Shown: positions 1 to 10,157, counted from the stretch's first letter. The stretch is DNA of 64,000 nt from Pseudomonas corrugata (GCF_001269905.1 NZ_LHVK01000007.1:1-64000), one strand, 5' to 3'. Notes: generated by a model not told the origin, from the sequence alone. A program made the numbers and translations.

Positions 1-430
<430 letters not shown>

Positions 431-625
431 AAACATCTTTGGGTTTTGAGAAAACCCTAAACTTGGCTCAGCAATCGTTGGTTACATCTTTGATTTCTCG
501 CGGAGTAACTTGTGATGCTGATAATCTGTTGACTAGCAGTCTGACTCCACAAGCACCCACACGAATTGCTTGATTCAGTTGTTAAAGAGCGGTGGGTTGA
601 GCCTTTCGTCTCAACCGAGGCGCGC
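431..625 (-). other. rRNA operon leader with boxA antitermination site
   Basis: This is the transcribed leader between the nearest promoter and the 16S gene, read on the minus strand. It holds GCTCTTTAACAA (579-590), the standard boxA of rRNA operons bound by the NusB/NusE antitermination complex. The rest has no open reading frame worth calling and is expected to pair with the 16S 3' flank to form the RNase III processing stalk, which cannot be seen because the other side is outside the window. Confidence 0.85.
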
Positions 626-653
626 ATTCTACAGCGCCCCGTGTATCTGTCAA
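626..653 (-). promoter_or_regulatory. rRNA promoter nearest the gene
   Basis: On the minus strand TTGACA (648-653) and TAGAAT (626-631) are separated by 16 bp and followed by a GC-rich discriminator (GCGCGCC). Short spacer plus GC discriminator is typical of stringently controlled rRNA promoters. Confidence 0.85.
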
Positions 654-745
654 GCGATTATTTTGGAAGTTTTCAAAGTTTTGCTTTTCAAAACCTCAAC
701 AACTTCAACCACTTGCGCTTTCGATCTCTCGTTAGCGGGAGGCGA

Positions 746-773
746 ATTCTACAGCGTTAGTCGCTGCTGTCAA
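746..773 (-). promoter_or_regulatory. rRNA promoter, middle copy
   Basis: On the minus strand TTGACA (768-773), 16 bp spacer, TAGAAT (746-751). Same architecture as the promoter 120 bp closer to the gene. Confidence 0.8.
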
Positions 774-948
774 CACCTCTTTTTCACCGCTTTCGACCGA
801 GAAGATCGAACCGTCAACCGAGCCAGACAACCTGCCCTGCCAACTCCTTCCGCGACTTCGATGAACTGAAGCCCTGCGCCATCTTAAATCGTCTAACTCA
901 TTGAAACTCAAGGAGTTTTCCGTTTCGACTGCGCCGGAAGTGGGGCGA

Positions 949-976
949 ATTATAGAGACTCAGAATCTGCCGTCAA
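949..976 (-). promoter_or_regulatory. rRNA promoter, distal copy
   Basis: On the minus strand TTGACG (971-976), 16 bp spacer, TATAAT (949-954), with the same spacer length as the two downstream copies. The discriminator is less GC-rich, so it may behave differently under stringent control. Confidence 0.7.
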
Positions 977-1071
977 CCCTTAATTTCGCTTTTCTATCAA
1001 TACGTTGCGACACACCCGATAAAACGCCGTCTGCACCCGCCAAAAGCCTCCCATCTATATAGAAGAAAGCT

Positions 1072-2292
1072 TCAAATGACTCCCCCCTCCTTAAAGGCAG
1101 TTACAGCCGCTTCATCCAAGCCAAGCACACGTTGCAGCACCTCCAGCGTGTGCTCCCCCAACAAAGGCGGCGCACGATGGTATTCCACAGGCGTCCTGGA
1201 CAAGCGAATCGGGCTGGCGACCTGTGGCACCTTACCGGCCAACGCATGGGGCAGTTCTATCGACAACCCACGAGCCCGCACCTGTGGATCGGCAAACACC
1301 TGCTCCAGATCGTTGATCGGCCCGCATGGCACGCCGGCCTGCTCCAACTGGGCCACCCATTCGGCAGTGGTCTTGAACACCGTCGCCTGGCGAATCAATG
1401 GGATCAGCACCGCTCGGTTCGCCACCCGCTGCTTGTTCGTTACAAAACGAGGATCATCAGCCCACTGCGGTTGACCAGCGACTTCAGCAAACTTGCGGAA
1501 CTGGCCGTCGTTACCCACGGTAAGAATGAAGTCGCCATCAGCCGTAGGAAAATCCTGATAAGGCACGATATTGGGGTGAGCGTTGCCCAATCGTTTCGGC
1601 GCATTGCCTGTCGTCAGGTAGTTCATCGCCTGGTTGGCCAGGCAAGCCACTTGAACGTCCAGCAATGCCATGTCGATGTGCTGACCATCACCTGCCTGGT
1701 CGCGGTGAGCCAGCGCCGCCAGGATGGCCGCAGTTGAATAAAGCCCCGTGAGGATGTCAGTCAGCGCAACCCCGACCTTCACCGGCCCAGCCCCCTCCTC
1801 TCCTTCAGGCCTCCCGGTGAGACTCATCAAGCCCCCCAACCCCTGGATCATGAAGTCATAACCGGCGCGCTTTGCATAAGGACCGGTTTGGCCAAACCCG
1901 GTGATCGAGCAATAGATCAAACGCGGGTTGATCGTCTTCAGTGAGTCGTAGTCCAGGCCATATGCCGCGAGCCCACCGACCTTGAAGTTCTCGATCAGGA
2001 TGTCGGACTTGGCCGCCAGCTCCCGCACCAGGTTCTGTCCCTCGGGCCGGGTGAAGTCGATGGTGACCGATTGCTTGTTGCGGTTGGCTGACAGGTAATA
2101 AGCCGCCTCGGTCGTATTTTCTCCACGACCATCCTTCAGGAAGGGAGGCCCCCAGGCGCGCGTGTCATCACCATTGCCCGGGCGCTCGACCTTGATGACC
2201 TCCGCCCCCAGGTCCGCCAGTATCTGGCCGGCCCACGGCCCGGCCAGGACCCTCGATAAATCCAGTACCCGCAGGTGCGAAAGCGCGCCCAT
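1072..2292 (-). CDS. CaiB/BaiF family (class III) CoA transferase
   Basis: A 406-residue family III CoA transferase that moves CoA between carboxylic acids. The N-terminus (SHLRVLDLSRVLAGP, then LGAEVIKVERPG) is diagnostic, and GYDFMIQGLGGLMSLTG near residue 140-160 carries the expected catalytic Asp. The ATG at 2292 is chosen because GGAGG precedes it; an upstream in-frame start would overlap gcdH. It lies 13 nt after gcdH on the same strand, so the two form an operon. That context suggests activation of glutarate to glutaryl-CoA with succinyl-CoA or a similar donor, like SUGCT in lysine catabolism. The substrate is inferred, not shown. Confidence 0.93.
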   Translation of the reverse strand: MGALSHLRVLDLSRVLAGPWAGQILADLGAEVIKVERPGNGDDTRAWGPPFLKDGRGENTTEAAYYLSANRNKQSVTIDFTRPEGQNLVRELAAKSDILIENFKVGGLAAYGLDYDSLKTINPRLIYCSITGFGQTGPYAKRAGYDFMIQGLGGLMSLTGRPEGEEGAGPVKVGVALTDILTGLYSTAAILAALAHRDQAGDGQHIDMALLDVQVACLANQAMNYLTTGNAPKRLGNAHPNIVPYQDFPTADGDFILTVGNDGQFRKFAEVAGQPQWADDPRFVTNKQRVANRAVLIPLIRQATVFKTTAEWVAQLEQAGVPCGPINDLEQVFADPQVRARGLSIELPHALAGKVPQVASPIRLSRTPVEYHRAPPLLGEHTLEVLQRVLGLDEAAVTAFKEGGVI

Positions 2293-2305
2293 GGCCGTCC
2301 TCCTA

Positions 2306-3487
2306 TTAATAGAACGCCTGGATACCGGTTTGCGCACGACCGAGGATCAGCGCATGCACATCGTGAGTCCCTTCATAAGTGTTCACCACTTCCAGATTCA
2401 CCAGATGACGGGCAACGCCGAACTCATCGGAGATACCATTGCCACCCAGCATGTCCCGCGCCATACGCGCGATATCCAGGGATTTGCCGCAAGAGTTGCG
2501 CTTCATGATCGAAGTGATCTCCACCGCCGCCGTGCCTTCATCCTTCATACGCCCCAGACGCAGGCATCCTTGCAGAGCAAGGGTGATTTCAGTCTGCATG
2601 TCGGCCAGCTTCTTCTGGATCAACTGAGTGGCCGCCAGTGGACGACCAAACTGCTGGCGATCCAGGGTGTATTGGCGGGCGGTGTGCCAGCAGAATTCGG
2701 CAGCCCCCAAGGCGCCCCAGGAAATGCCGTAACGTGCCGAGTTCAGGCAAGTAAACGGACCTTTCAGACCACGCACATCCGGGAAGATGTTCTCTTCTGG
2801 AACAAACACGTTGTCCATGACGATCTCGCCGGTGATGGAAGCCCGCAGCCCGACCTTGCCATGAATGGCCGGCGCGCTCAGGCCCTTCCAGCCCTTCTCC
2901 AATACAAAGCCCCGGATATCACCGGCGTCGTCCTTGCCCCATACGACAAACACATCGGCTATCGGACTGTTGGTGATCCACATCTTACTGCCCGTCAGGC
3001 TGTAGCCACCTTCGACTTTGCGCGCACGAGTAAGCATCGCGCCCGGGTCAGAACCATGGTTCGGCTCGGTCAGACCGAAACATCCGATCCACTCACCGGA
3101 GGCTAGCTTTGGCAGGTACTTCTGTTTCTGGGCCTCAGTACCAAACTCGTTGATAGGCACCATGACCAGCGAGGACTGCACGCTCATCATCGAGCGGTAC
3201 CCGGAGTCAACACGTTCCACTTCACGGGCGATCAAGCCATAGCTGACGTAGTTCAAGCCACTGCCGCCGTACTGTTCGGGGATGGTGGCGCCCAGAAGCC
3301 CGACCTCCCCCATCTCACGAAAAATCGCTGGATCGGTCTTTTCATGACGGAACGCTTCCAGCACCCGCGGCGCAAGCTTCTGCTGGGCGAACTGCTCGGC
3401 AGTGTCGCGGATCATGCGTTCTTCTTCGGTGAGTTGCTGGTCCAGCAACAGTGGATCGATCCAGTTGAAGCTCGCTTTACCGGCCAT
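2306..3487 (-). CDS. gcdH: glutaryl-CoA dehydrogenase
   Basis: A 393-residue FAD acyl-CoA dehydrogenase that oxidises and decarboxylates glutaryl-CoA to crotonyl-CoA, passing electrons to ETF, in lysine, tryptophan and glutarate breakdown. It shows the family N-terminus ([15 protein letters not shown]), the acyl-CoA dehydrogenase signatures around [15 protein letters not shown], and the C-terminal [18 protein letters not shown] with the catalytic Glu. The ATG at 3487 follows a GAGGA-like ribosome site and matches the usual length. It is the first gene of an operon with the CoA transferase and is divergent from the LysR gene, which is the standard GcdR arrangement. Confidence 0.97.
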   Translation of the reverse strand: MAGKASFNWIDPLLLDQQLTEEERMIRDTAEQFAQQKLAPRVLEAFRHEKTDPAIFREMGEVGLLGATIPEQYGGSGLNYVSYGLIAREVERVDSGYRSMMSVQSSLVMVPINEFGTEAQKQKYLPKLASGEWIGCFGLTEPNHGSDPGAMLTRARKVEGGYSLTGSKMWITNSPIADVFVVWGKDDAGDIRGFVLEKGWKGLSAPAIHGKVGLRASITGEIVMDNVFVPEENIFPDVRGLKGPFTCLNSARYGISWGALGAAEFCWHTARQYTLDRQQFGRPLAATQLIQKKLADMQTEITLALQGCLRLGRMKDEGTAAVEITSIMKRNSCGKSLDIARMARDMLGGNGISDEFGVARHLVNLEVVNTYEGTHDVHALILGRAQTGIQAFY

Positions 3488-3644
3488 GAAAAAATCCTCG
3501 CCAATCAAATGAAAAATCGTGGATTGATCCTAGGCGCGGTTTCCTACGAGGGCAAACGACGATTACGCATGTGCTTGTGCTAATTTCTCACTCCGTAAAC
3601 GTCAGAATCGCTGTTTATGCCAACGATCAGTGAGGTCACCGTAC

Positions 3645-4541
3645 ATGCGCCGCAAGATCCCCAGCACTGCCGCACTGGTTAGCTTTGAAGCCGCCGCTCG
3701 CCATGAGAGCTTCACCAAGGCCGCGCAGGAGCTTTCTCTCACGCAAGGGGCGATCTGCCGACAGATCGCCAGTCTGGAGGACTTTCTCAGCGTGGAGTTG
3801 TTCCGACGCTCGCGGCGCGGCGTCAAGCTGACTGAAGCAGGACTTTCCTATAGCCGCCGTGTTGCCACCCAACTGGACGCTGTCGAGCGAGATACGCTTT
3901 CGGTGATGGGGCACACCGGCGCGAACGTGATCGAGCTGGCCGTGGTTCCCACGTTTGGAACCCAATGGCTGTTACCTCGCCTGAAGGATTTCCAGCAGCA
4001 ACATCCAGAGGTCACCGTCAACCTGACCAACCGCACGCGCCCCTTTCTGTTTGCGGACACGGACTTTGACGCCGCCATCTACTTTGGCGACGCCGACTGG
4101 TCCGGTACCGAATCCCACAAACTCATGGGCGAAAACCCCATGCCAGTGTGCAGCCCCGCACTGCTGGGCGACCGCAATAACCTGACACCGCAAGCCATTG
4201 CCGAGTTGCCTCTGCTCCAGCAGACCACCCGTCCATATGCCTGGCGGCAGTGGTTCAACGCGCAAGACCTCAACATTGCGCGCGACCTGACAGGTCCGCG
4301 TTATGAACTATTCTCCATGCTTGCCCAAGCCGCCATGCACGACATGGGAATAGCCTTGATTCCGCCCTTCCTGATACAGCGGGAATTGGCAGAAAAACGC
4401 TTGGTCGTTGCCAACAGCAATGCGTTATCGAGCATCAAGGCCTATTACCTGATGATCCCGGAACGAAAGGTCGAATCCGCGTCTCTGCGGGCTTTTCGTG
4501 ATTGGCTGGTGAGCCAAGCTAGAGGGTATCTACTTGATTAA
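3645..4541 (+). CDS. gcdR: LysR-type regulator of glutarate catabolism
   Basis: A 298-residue LysR regulator with an N-terminal winged helix-turn-helix (SFTKAAQELSLTQGAICRQI, about residues 25-45) and a substrate-binding domain beginning near residue 90 (VIELAVVPTFGTQWLLPRL). It is divergent from gcdH with about 157 bp between the starts, where its operator should lie. The ATG at 3645 has GTGAGG 9 nt upstream; a GTG at 3630 would add five residues and is less well spaced. The name rests on position and family resemblance to GcdR of P. putida and P. aeruginosa. Confidence 0.88.
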   Translation: MRRKIPSTAALVSFEAAARHESFTKAAQELSLTQGAICRQIASLEDFLSVELFRRSRRGVKLTEAGLSYSRRVATQLDAVERDTLSVMGHTGANVIELAVVPTFGTQWLLPRLKDFQQQHPEVTVNLTNRTRPFLFADTDFDAAIYFGDADWSGTESHKLMGENPMPVCSPALLGDRNNLTPQAIAELPLLQQTTRPYAWRQWFNAQDLNIARDLTGPRYELFSMLAQAAMHDMGIALIPPFLIQRELAEKRLVVANSNALSSIKAYYLMIPERKVESASLRAFRDWLVSQARGYLLD

Positions 4542-4976
4542 TAAGGAAATCATTCACAACGCTGTCTGGTAGTAAGCTAATAAAAAGCGCTACAGATATA
4601 AGTTTTTGTCGCAATCAGTCAATCTGTTCATAAATCAGTACAGTAGTCTCAGAAGCGTTCAAATACGTGGCTTTGAGCCACATCGCCCCGCTCATTACGG
4701 CTCATTCATCTGACCGATGGGGAAATTTATCAATTTGAGCCTGAATCCGGGAAAGGCAAGGCCTGCAAGGGTTGAGGGCCGATGATTGCGACATTCGGTC
4801 ACAGGGTGACTTGTAGTTAATTTTTCGTCACCCGTCATAATCCCTTGAAGGGCTGTATTTTCGCCTGCAAAATGCCGCGCCCCGCCTGATTCGGCGGGAT
4901 CGTGCTGATCCGCCGCCCCAGCCGCACCATCCGAAGTGCATGGGTTTACTCAATAAGATCACGCAGGAGATTTGAC
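4542..4976. other. 435-bp intergenic region upstream of pntAA
   Basis: No gene is supported here. The stretch contains short hairpins, for example GTGGCTTTGAGCCAC around 4670 and a GTGAC...GTCAC pair around 4808-4833, and it must hold the pnt promoter. The last 100 bp are GC-rich with two GCGGG/CCCGC-type pairs that could form leader structure ahead of the GTG start. Confidence 0.5.
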
Positions 4977-6098
4977 GTGCACATTGGTGTTCCTCTCGAA
5001 ACCCAGACGGGTGAAACACGGGTTGCTGCTACCCCGGAAACCATCAAGAAGCTGATCGGCCAAGGTCATAAAGTGACTGTTCAAAGCGGCGCGGGCCTCA
5101 AGGCCAGCGTTATCGACAGTGCCTATGAAGCCGCCGGCGCGACCATTGGCAGCGCCAGCGACGCGTTCGGGGCCGAACTGATTCTCAAGGTGGTTGCTCC
5201 CAGCGACAGCGAACTGGCGCTGATCAAGAGCGGCACCGTTCTGGTGGGCATGCTCAATCCGTTCAACAACGAAACCATCGCCAAACTGGCGGAATGCGGC
5301 ATTACCGCGTTCGCCCTCGAGGCGGCCCCACGTACATCCCGCGCCCAGAGCCTGGATGTGCTGTCGTCCCAAGCCAACATCGCCGGCTACAAGGCCGTGT
5401 TGCTGGCCGCGCACTACTACCCACGCTTTATGCCGATGCTGATGACGGCGGCGGGCACCGTGAAAGCGGCGCGCGTGCTGATTCTCGGCGCAGGCGTGGC
5501 CGGGTTGCAGGCGATTGCCACGGCTAAACGCCTGGGTGCGGTGATCGAGGCTTCGGACGTGCGTCCGGCAGTGAAGGAACAAATCGAATCCCTCGGCGCC
5601 AAGTTCGTCGACGTGCCTTATGAAACCGACGAAGAACGCGAATGTGCCGTCGGTGTCGGCGGTTATGCTCGCCCCATGCCCGCAAGCTGGATGCAACGCC
5701 AGGCCCAGGCTGTGCACGAGCGCGCCAAGCAGGCTGACATCGTCATCACCACCGCGCTGATCCCCGGCCGCAAGGCACCGACCTTGCTGAGCGCCGAAAC
5801 CGTGGCACAGATGAAACCCGGCTCGGTGGTGATTGACCTCGCGGCAGCCCAGGGCGGCAACTGCCCGCTGACCGTGGCCGATCAGGTGGTTGTCGAGAAC
5901 GGCGTGACCATCGTCGGCCCGACCAACCTGGCCGGCGAAGTCGCAGCCGATGCTTCGGCGCTGTACGCCCGTAACCTGCTGGACTTCCTGAAGCTGGTCT
6001 TCACCAAGGAAGGTCAGTTCGACGTGAACCTGGAAGACGACATCGTCGCCGCGTGCCTGATGTGCCGCGACGGCCAAGTCATCCGCAAAAACGCCTAA
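4977..6098 (+). CDS. pntAA: NAD(P) transhydrogenase subunit alpha part 1
   Basis: A 373-residue soluble NAD(H)-binding domain I of the proton-translocating transhydrogenase, which drives NADPH formation from NADH using the proton gradient. The N-terminus reads HIGVPLETQTGETRVAATPE, and the dinucleotide-binding glycine motif LILGAGVAGLQAIATAKRLGA lies near residue 165-185. The start is GTG at 4977 with CAGGAGA six nt upstream; upstream in-frame ATG codons would add unrelated residues. It is the first gene of a pntAA-pntAB-pntB operon, the split-alpha form common in Pseudomonas. Confidence 0.97.
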   Translation: MHIGVPLETQTGETRVAATPETIKKLIGQGHKVTVQSGAGLKASVIDSAYEAAGATIGSASDAFGAELILKVVAPSDSELALIKSGTVLVGMLNPFNNETIAKLAECGITAFALEAAPRTSRAQSLDVLSSQANIAGYKAVLLAAHYYPRFMPMLMTAAGTVKAARVLILGAGVAGLQAIATAKRLGAVIEASDVRPAVKEQIESLGAKFVDVPYETDEERECAVGVGGYARPMPASWMQRQAQAVHERAKQADIVITTALIPGRKAPTLLSAETVAQMKPGSVVIDLAAAQGGNCPLTVADQVVVENGVTIVGPTNLAGEVAADASALYARNLLDFLKLVFTKEGQFDVNLEDDIVAACLMCRDGQVIRKNA

Positions 6099-6113
6099 GC
6101 AGGGATTCAGACA

Positions 6114-6434
6114 ATGGAAGAGCTTATCTCCCCCGGTATCTACAACCTGATCATCTTCGTGCTGGCGATTTATGTCGGTTATCACGTGGTCTGGAACGTA
6201 ACGCCTGCACTGCACACCCCCTTGATGGCGGTGACCAACGCCATTTCGGCGATCGTGATCGTCGGCGCGATGCTCGCCGCCGCGCTGACCGTGACGCCGC
6301 TGGGCAAGACCATGGGCACCCTGGCTGTGGCCCTGGCTGCCGTAAACGTATTCGGTGGCTTCCTGGTGACGCGCCGCATGCTTGAGATGTTCAAGAAAAA
6401 AGCCCCGAAAGCAAAAGAAGAGGCGCCCAAGTAA
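6114..6434 (+). CDS. pntAB: NAD(P) transhydrogenase subunit alpha part 2
   Basis: A 106-residue membrane piece of the alpha subunit. It has about three hydrophobic helices (from [52 protein letters not shown]) and a lysine-rich cytoplasmic tail. Together with PntB it forms the proton channel. It starts 15 nt after pntAA and its stop shares one base with the pntB start (TAATG), so translation is coupled. Confidence 0.96.
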   Translation: MEELISPGIYNLIIFVLAIYVGYHVVWNVTPALHTPLMAVTNAISAIVIVGAMLAAALTVTPLGKTMGTLAVALAAVNVFGGFLVTRRMLEMFKKKAPKAKEEAPK

Positions 6435-7870
6435 TGAGCATGAACCTGGTAACGACGCTGTACCTGATCGCGTCGATCTGTTTCATCCAGGCCCTCAAGG
6501 GCCTGTCGCACCCGACCACATCCCGTCGCGGAAACCTGTTCGGCATGCTCGGCATGGCGCTGGCGATCGCCACGACCGTGGGCCTCATCTATAAGCTGGG
6601 GGCCGAGCTTGCCACCGCAGGCATCGGTTATGTCATCGTCGGCCTGCTGATCGGCGGCACCGCCGGTTCGATCATGGCCAAACGCGTCGAGATGACCAAG
6701 ATGCCGGAGCTGGTGGCGTTCATGCACAGCATGATCGGCCTGGCGGCCGTGTTCATTGCCATCGCTGCTGTCGTCGAGCCGCAATCCCTGGGCATCGTCA
6801 AGCAACTGGGCGACTCGATTCCGGCCGGTAACCGCCTGGAGCTGTTCCTCGGCGCGGCGATCGGCGCAATCACCTTCTCAGGTTCCGTGATCGCCTTCGG
6901 CAAGCTGTCCGGCAAATACAAGTTCCGCCTGTTCCAGGGGGCGCCGGTGCAGTTCGGCGGCCAGCACAAGCTCAACCTGATCCTGGGCCTGGCCACGCTG
7001 GGACTGGGCGTGACGTTCATGGTCACGGGCAACCTCGGCGCGTTCGCCCTGATGCTGGCCTTGGCATTCGTGCTGGGCGTGCTGATCATCATCCCCATCG
7101 GCGGTGCGGACATGCCAGTGGTGGTGTCGATGCTCAACAGCTATTCGGGCTGGGCCGCGGCCGGTATCGGTTTCTCGCTGAACAACTCGATGCTGATCAT
7201 CGCCGGCTCCCTGGTGGGCTCCAGCGGTGCGATCCTCTCCTACATCATGTGCAAGGCCATGAACCGTTCGTTCTTCAACGTACTGCTGGGCGGCTTCGGC
7301 AATAGCGCCGATGCGGCGGGCCCGGCTGGTTCGAAAGAAGCGCGTCCGGTGAAGTCGGGCTCCGCGGATGACGCAACGTTCCTGCTGACCAACGCCGATA
7401 CCGTGATCATCGTGCCGGGCTATGGCTTGGCGGTGGCCCGGGCGCAGCATGCCTTGAAAGAGCTGACCGAGAAGTTGACTCACCATGGCGTGACCGTGAA
7501 GTACGCGATCCACCCGGTGGCCGGTCGCATGCCCGGACACATGAACGTGTTGCTGGCCGAGGCCGAGGTGCCATACGACCAGGTGTTCGAGATGGAGGAC
7601 ATCAACTCCGAGTTCGGCCAGGCCGACGTGGTCCTGGTGCTTGGCGCCAACGACGTGGTCAACCCGGCAGCGAAGAACGATCCGAAATCGCCGATTGCCG
7701 GTATGCCGATCCTCGAAGCCTTCAAGGCCAAGACCATCATCGTCAACAAGCGCTCCATGGCCAGCGGCTATGCCGGCCTGGACAACGAGCTGTTCTATCT
7801 GGACAAGACCATGATGGTGTTCGGTGACGCCAAGAAAGTCATCGAAGACATGGTCAAAGCGGTGGAATAA
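6434..7870 (+). CDS. pntB: NAD(P) transhydrogenase subunit beta
   Basis: A 478-residue beta subunit. The first about 290 residues hold multiple transmembrane helices (domain II). The C-terminal about 175 residues form the soluble NADP(H)-binding domain III, with IIVPGYGLAVARAQHAL and HPVAGRMPGHMNVLLAEA. It completes the membrane complex that couples proton entry to NADPH synthesis. Last gene of the operon, followed within 20 bp by a strong terminator. Confidence 0.97.
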   Translation: MSMNLVTTLYLIASICFIQALKGLSHPTTSRRGNLFGMLGMALAIATTVGLIYKLGAELATAGIGYVIVGLLIGGTAGSIMAKRVEMTKMPELVAFMHSMIGLAAVFIAIAAVVEPQSLGIVKQLGDSIPAGNRLELFLGAAIGAITFSGSVIAFGKLSGKYKFRLFQGAPVQFGGQHKLNLILGLATLGLGVTFMVTGNLGAFALMLALAFVLGVLIIIPIGGADMPVVVSMLNSYSGWAAAGIGFSLNNSMLIIAGSLVGSSGAILSYIMCKAMNRSFFNVLLGGFGNSADAAGPAGSKEARPVKSGSADDATFLLTNADTVIIVPGYGLAVARAQHALKELTEKLTHHGVTVKYAIHPVAGRMPGHMNVLLAEAEVPYDQVFEMEDINSEFGQADVVLVLGANDVVNPAAKNDPKSPIAGMPILEAFKAKTIIVNKRSMASGYAGLDNELFYLDKTMMVFGDAKKVIEDMVKAVE

Positions 7871-7887
7871 CGCTCTCTGCTTCACTG

Positions 7888-7914
7888 AAACGCCCCGACT
7901 TGTCGGGGCGTTTT
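7888..7914 (+). terminator. Rho-independent terminator after pntB
   Basis: An 11-bp stem (AAACGCCCCGA pairing with TCGGGGCGTTT) with a 4-nt loop, followed by a T tract. It sits 17 bp after the pntB stop codon. Confidence 0.9.
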
Positions 7915-8068
7915 GATTTGTATCAAGGCCCGATGTTACCGATCCGGTAATGATGTTTTGCCTGAAACCCTCGTAATAGACGCCTAAAATGCGACTTTTG
8001 TCGCGGGTCGGGTACGGCGCGAATTCACTAGACTGCGCATCCATGCTCCCAGCCCGAGAAAACACTTC

Positions 8069-9562
8069 ATGTACCGTGACCGCATTCGCCTGCCTTCCTT
8101 GTTGGATAAAGTGATGAGCGCTGCCGACGCAGCGTTGTTGATCGAGGACGGCATGACCGTCGGCATGAGCGGCTTCACCCGCGCCGGTGAAGCGAAAGCA
8201 GTCCCCCACGCCCTGGCCGAGCGCGCCAAGGTCAGCCCGCTGAAAATCAGCCTGATGACCGGCGCCAGCCTGGGTAACGACCTCGACAAGGAGCTCACTC
8301 AAGCCGGTGTGCTGGCTCGACGCATGCCGTTCCAGGTCGACAGCACCTTGCGCAAGGCGATCAATGCAGGCGAGGTGATGTTCATCGATCAGCATCTTTC
8401 GGAAACCGTCGAGCAGTTGCGCAATGCCCAACTCAAGCTACCTGACATTGCCGTGATCGAAGCAGTCGCCATCACCGAGCAAGGCCACATCGTTCCGACC
8501 ACATCAGTAGGTAACTCCGCCAGTTTTGCCATCTTCGCCCGACAAGTGATCGTTGAAATCAACCTGGCCCACAACCCGGACCTGGAAGGATTGCACGACA
8601 TCTATATCCCAACCTATCGCCCGACCCGCACGCCGATTCCACTGGTAAAAGCCGACGACCGTATCGGCAGTACCGCCATCCCGATCCCTCCGGAAAAAAT
8701 CGCTGCCATAGTCATTACCGACCAAGGCGACTCACCGTCGACCGTCACACCACCGGACAACGACACCCAGGCCATTGCCGATCACCTGATCGAATTCTTC
8801 AAGCGGGAAGTCGCAGCCGGGCGCATGACCAACAAGCTTGGCCCCCTGCAGGCCGGTATCGGCAACATTGCCAATGCCGTGATGTGCGGTTTGATCGATT
8901 CGCCCTTCGAAGAACTGACCATGTACTCCGAGGTACTGCAGGACTCCACTTTCGACCTGATCGACGCCGGCAAACTGAGCTTCGCCTCAGGCAGCTCCAT
9001 CACGCTGTCGAGCCGGCGCAATGCCGATGTGTTCGCCAACCTGGAGAAGTACAAGGACAAACTGGTCCTGCGACCACAAGAGATTTCCAATCATCCTGAA
9101 ATCGTCCGCCGCCTGGGCATCATCGCCATCAATACCGCCCTGGAGTTCGACCTGTACGGCAACGTCAACTCTACCCATGTCTGCGGTACACGGATGATGA
9201 ATGGCATCGGCGGCTCAGGAGACTTTGCCCGCAATGCGCACCTGGCGATCTTCGTGACCAAGTCGATCGCGAAGGGAGGCGCCATCTCCAGCGTCGTCCC
9301 CATGGTCAGCCACGTGGACCACACCGAGCATGATGTCGATATCCTGGTCACCGAGGTCGGCTTGGCCGACCTGCGAGGTCTGGCACCGCGTGAACGGGCA
9401 CGGGTGATCATCGACCATTGCGTGCACCCGACCTATCGTCAGGCCTTGAAGGAGTATTTTGACGCGGCGTGCGCCTTGGGTGGGCATACGCCGCACATCC
9501 TGCGCGAAGCATTGAGTTGGCACCTGAACCTGGAAGAGACCGGGCGTATGTTGGCCGTTTGA
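8069..9562 (+). CDS. acetyl-CoA hydrolase/transferase family protein (succinyl-CoA:acetate-type CoA transferase)
   Basis: A 497-residue class I CoA transferase of the Cat1/AarC/Ach1 type. It swaps CoA between acetyl-, propionyl- or succinyl-CoA and free acids, or acts as a detoxifying hydrolase. Visible motifs are DGMTVGMSGFTRAGEAKAVP near residue 27, the GNSASF segment near 148, and YSEVLQDSTFDLIDAGK with the predicted catalytic Glu288. The homologue in P. aeruginosa is PA5445-like. The ribosome site before 8069 is weak. No operon partner is seen; the substrate pair cannot be told from sequence. Confidence 0.93.
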   Translation: MYRDRIRLPSLLDKVMSAADAALLIEDGMTVGMSGFTRAGEAKAVPHALAERAKVSPLKISLMTGASLGNDLDKELTQAGVLARRMPFQVDSTLRKAINAGEVMFIDQHLSETVEQLRNAQLKLPDIAVIEAVAITEQGHIVPTTSVGNSASFAIFARQVIVEINLAHNPDLEGLHDIYIPTYRPTRTPIPLVKADDRIGSTAIPIPPEKIAAIVITDQGDSPSTVTPPDNDTQAIADHLIEFFKREVAAGRMTNKLGPLQAGIGNIANAVMCGLIDSPFEELTMYSEVLQDSTFDLIDAGKLSFASGSSITLSSRRNADVFANLEKYKDKLVLRPQEISNHPEIVRRLGIIAINTALEFDLYGNVNSTHVCGTRMMNGIGGSGDFARNAHLAIFVTKSIAKGGAISSVVPMVSHVDHTEHDVDILVTEVGLADLRGLAPRERARVIIDHCVHPTYRQALKEYFDAACALGGHTPHILREALSWHLNLEETGRMLAV

Positions 9563-9886
9563 TACAGCTGGAACAACGCTACAGCACGTACAGTTTGGAT
9601 CGGTCAAAGACTCGCAGCCAGATCCTACAAAAACTGTACTGCTGTACCGGTGTTTTCCTGGCCATTTTTACTGTTCAACCCTCCACCCCTTCACAAATTG
9701 CACCACAACAGTGCAGATAGGTACAGTTGCCTCGATATAGACCAGTACACCACCCTTTAACAGTTAACTGGTCGCGCACAATACTAGAGAACTGTATCTA
9801 CAGTGTCTGGCCAAACGAGAGGATCATGGGCACCAGTTAAAGTTAAACCACTACCTAATCCCGCCATAAGCGGAAGGATGTCAACC
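9563..9886. promoter_or_regulatory. intergenic region with repeated ACTGTAC / GTACAGT boxes
   Basis: The region upstream of the DUF1127 gene holds several copies of one heptamer in both orientations: GTACAGT at 9588-9594, ACTGTAC at 9633-9639, CTGTAC at 9642-9647 and GTACAGT at 9721-9727. There is also a near-perfect palindrome ACTGTA-TC-TACAGT at 9791-9804. Two more GTACAGT copies lie beyond the gene at 10233-10239 and 10263-10269. Clustered direct and inverted half-sites suggest an operator array for one regulator. No cognate regulator gene is present nearby. Confidence 0.55.
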
Positions 9887-10102
9887 ATGGAACGTACACT
9901 CAGTTCCGAGCTGTTTTTCGAAGACAACGCTGCAAAAAACCAGGCTTCCCTGCCTCTTCGCGTTATTGCCAACCTGATGTTGTGGCAGCGCCGCATCGCC
10001 AGCCGCCATCAACTGGCTCGTCTGGATGCCCGCCTGCTGGCTGACGCTGGTATCAGCGAAGCACAACGCTACGAAGAGCTGAGCAAGCCGTTCTGGCGCT
10101 AA
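9887..10102 (+). CDS. DUF1127 family small protein
   Basis: A 71-residue basic protein. The C-terminal half carries the DUF1127 core (LARLDARLLADAGISEAQRYEE), a short arginine-rich helical unit found in many small proteobacterial proteins linked to RNA binding, phosphate or virulence regulation. The ATG at 9887 is preferred because GGAAGG lies nine nt upstream and MERTLSSELFFEDN is the familiar start in Pseudomonas; an ATG at 9878 abuts the ribosome site. Followed by a strong terminator, so monocistronic. Confidence 0.88.
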   Translation: MERTLSSELFFEDNAAKNQASLPLRVIANLMLWQRRIASRHQLARLDARLLADAGISEAQRYEELSKPFWR

Positions 10103-10157
10103 CTCAGCGTCGCTGGCCCTGACCCATCGGGTCCACCGCCAGCACCGAATTGAACAA

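Noticed and set aside
566..869. Two overlapping plus-strand frames in the rRNA leader
   Set aside because: They lie across boxA and the rRNA promoters, have no ribosome site and read as noise.
2162..3106. 314-codon plus-strand frame opposite the CoA transferase and gcdH
   Set aside because: It is antisense to gcdH and the CoA transferase, whose protein families are certain.
6878..8431. 517-codon minus-strand frame opposite pntB
   Set aside because: Shadow of pntB and the CoA transferase start; no domain and no ribosome site.
9791..9804. ACTGTATCTACAGT as a LexA box
   Set aside because: The two half-sites are separated by only 2 bp, too close for LexA, and it belongs to the repeated ACTGTAC set.
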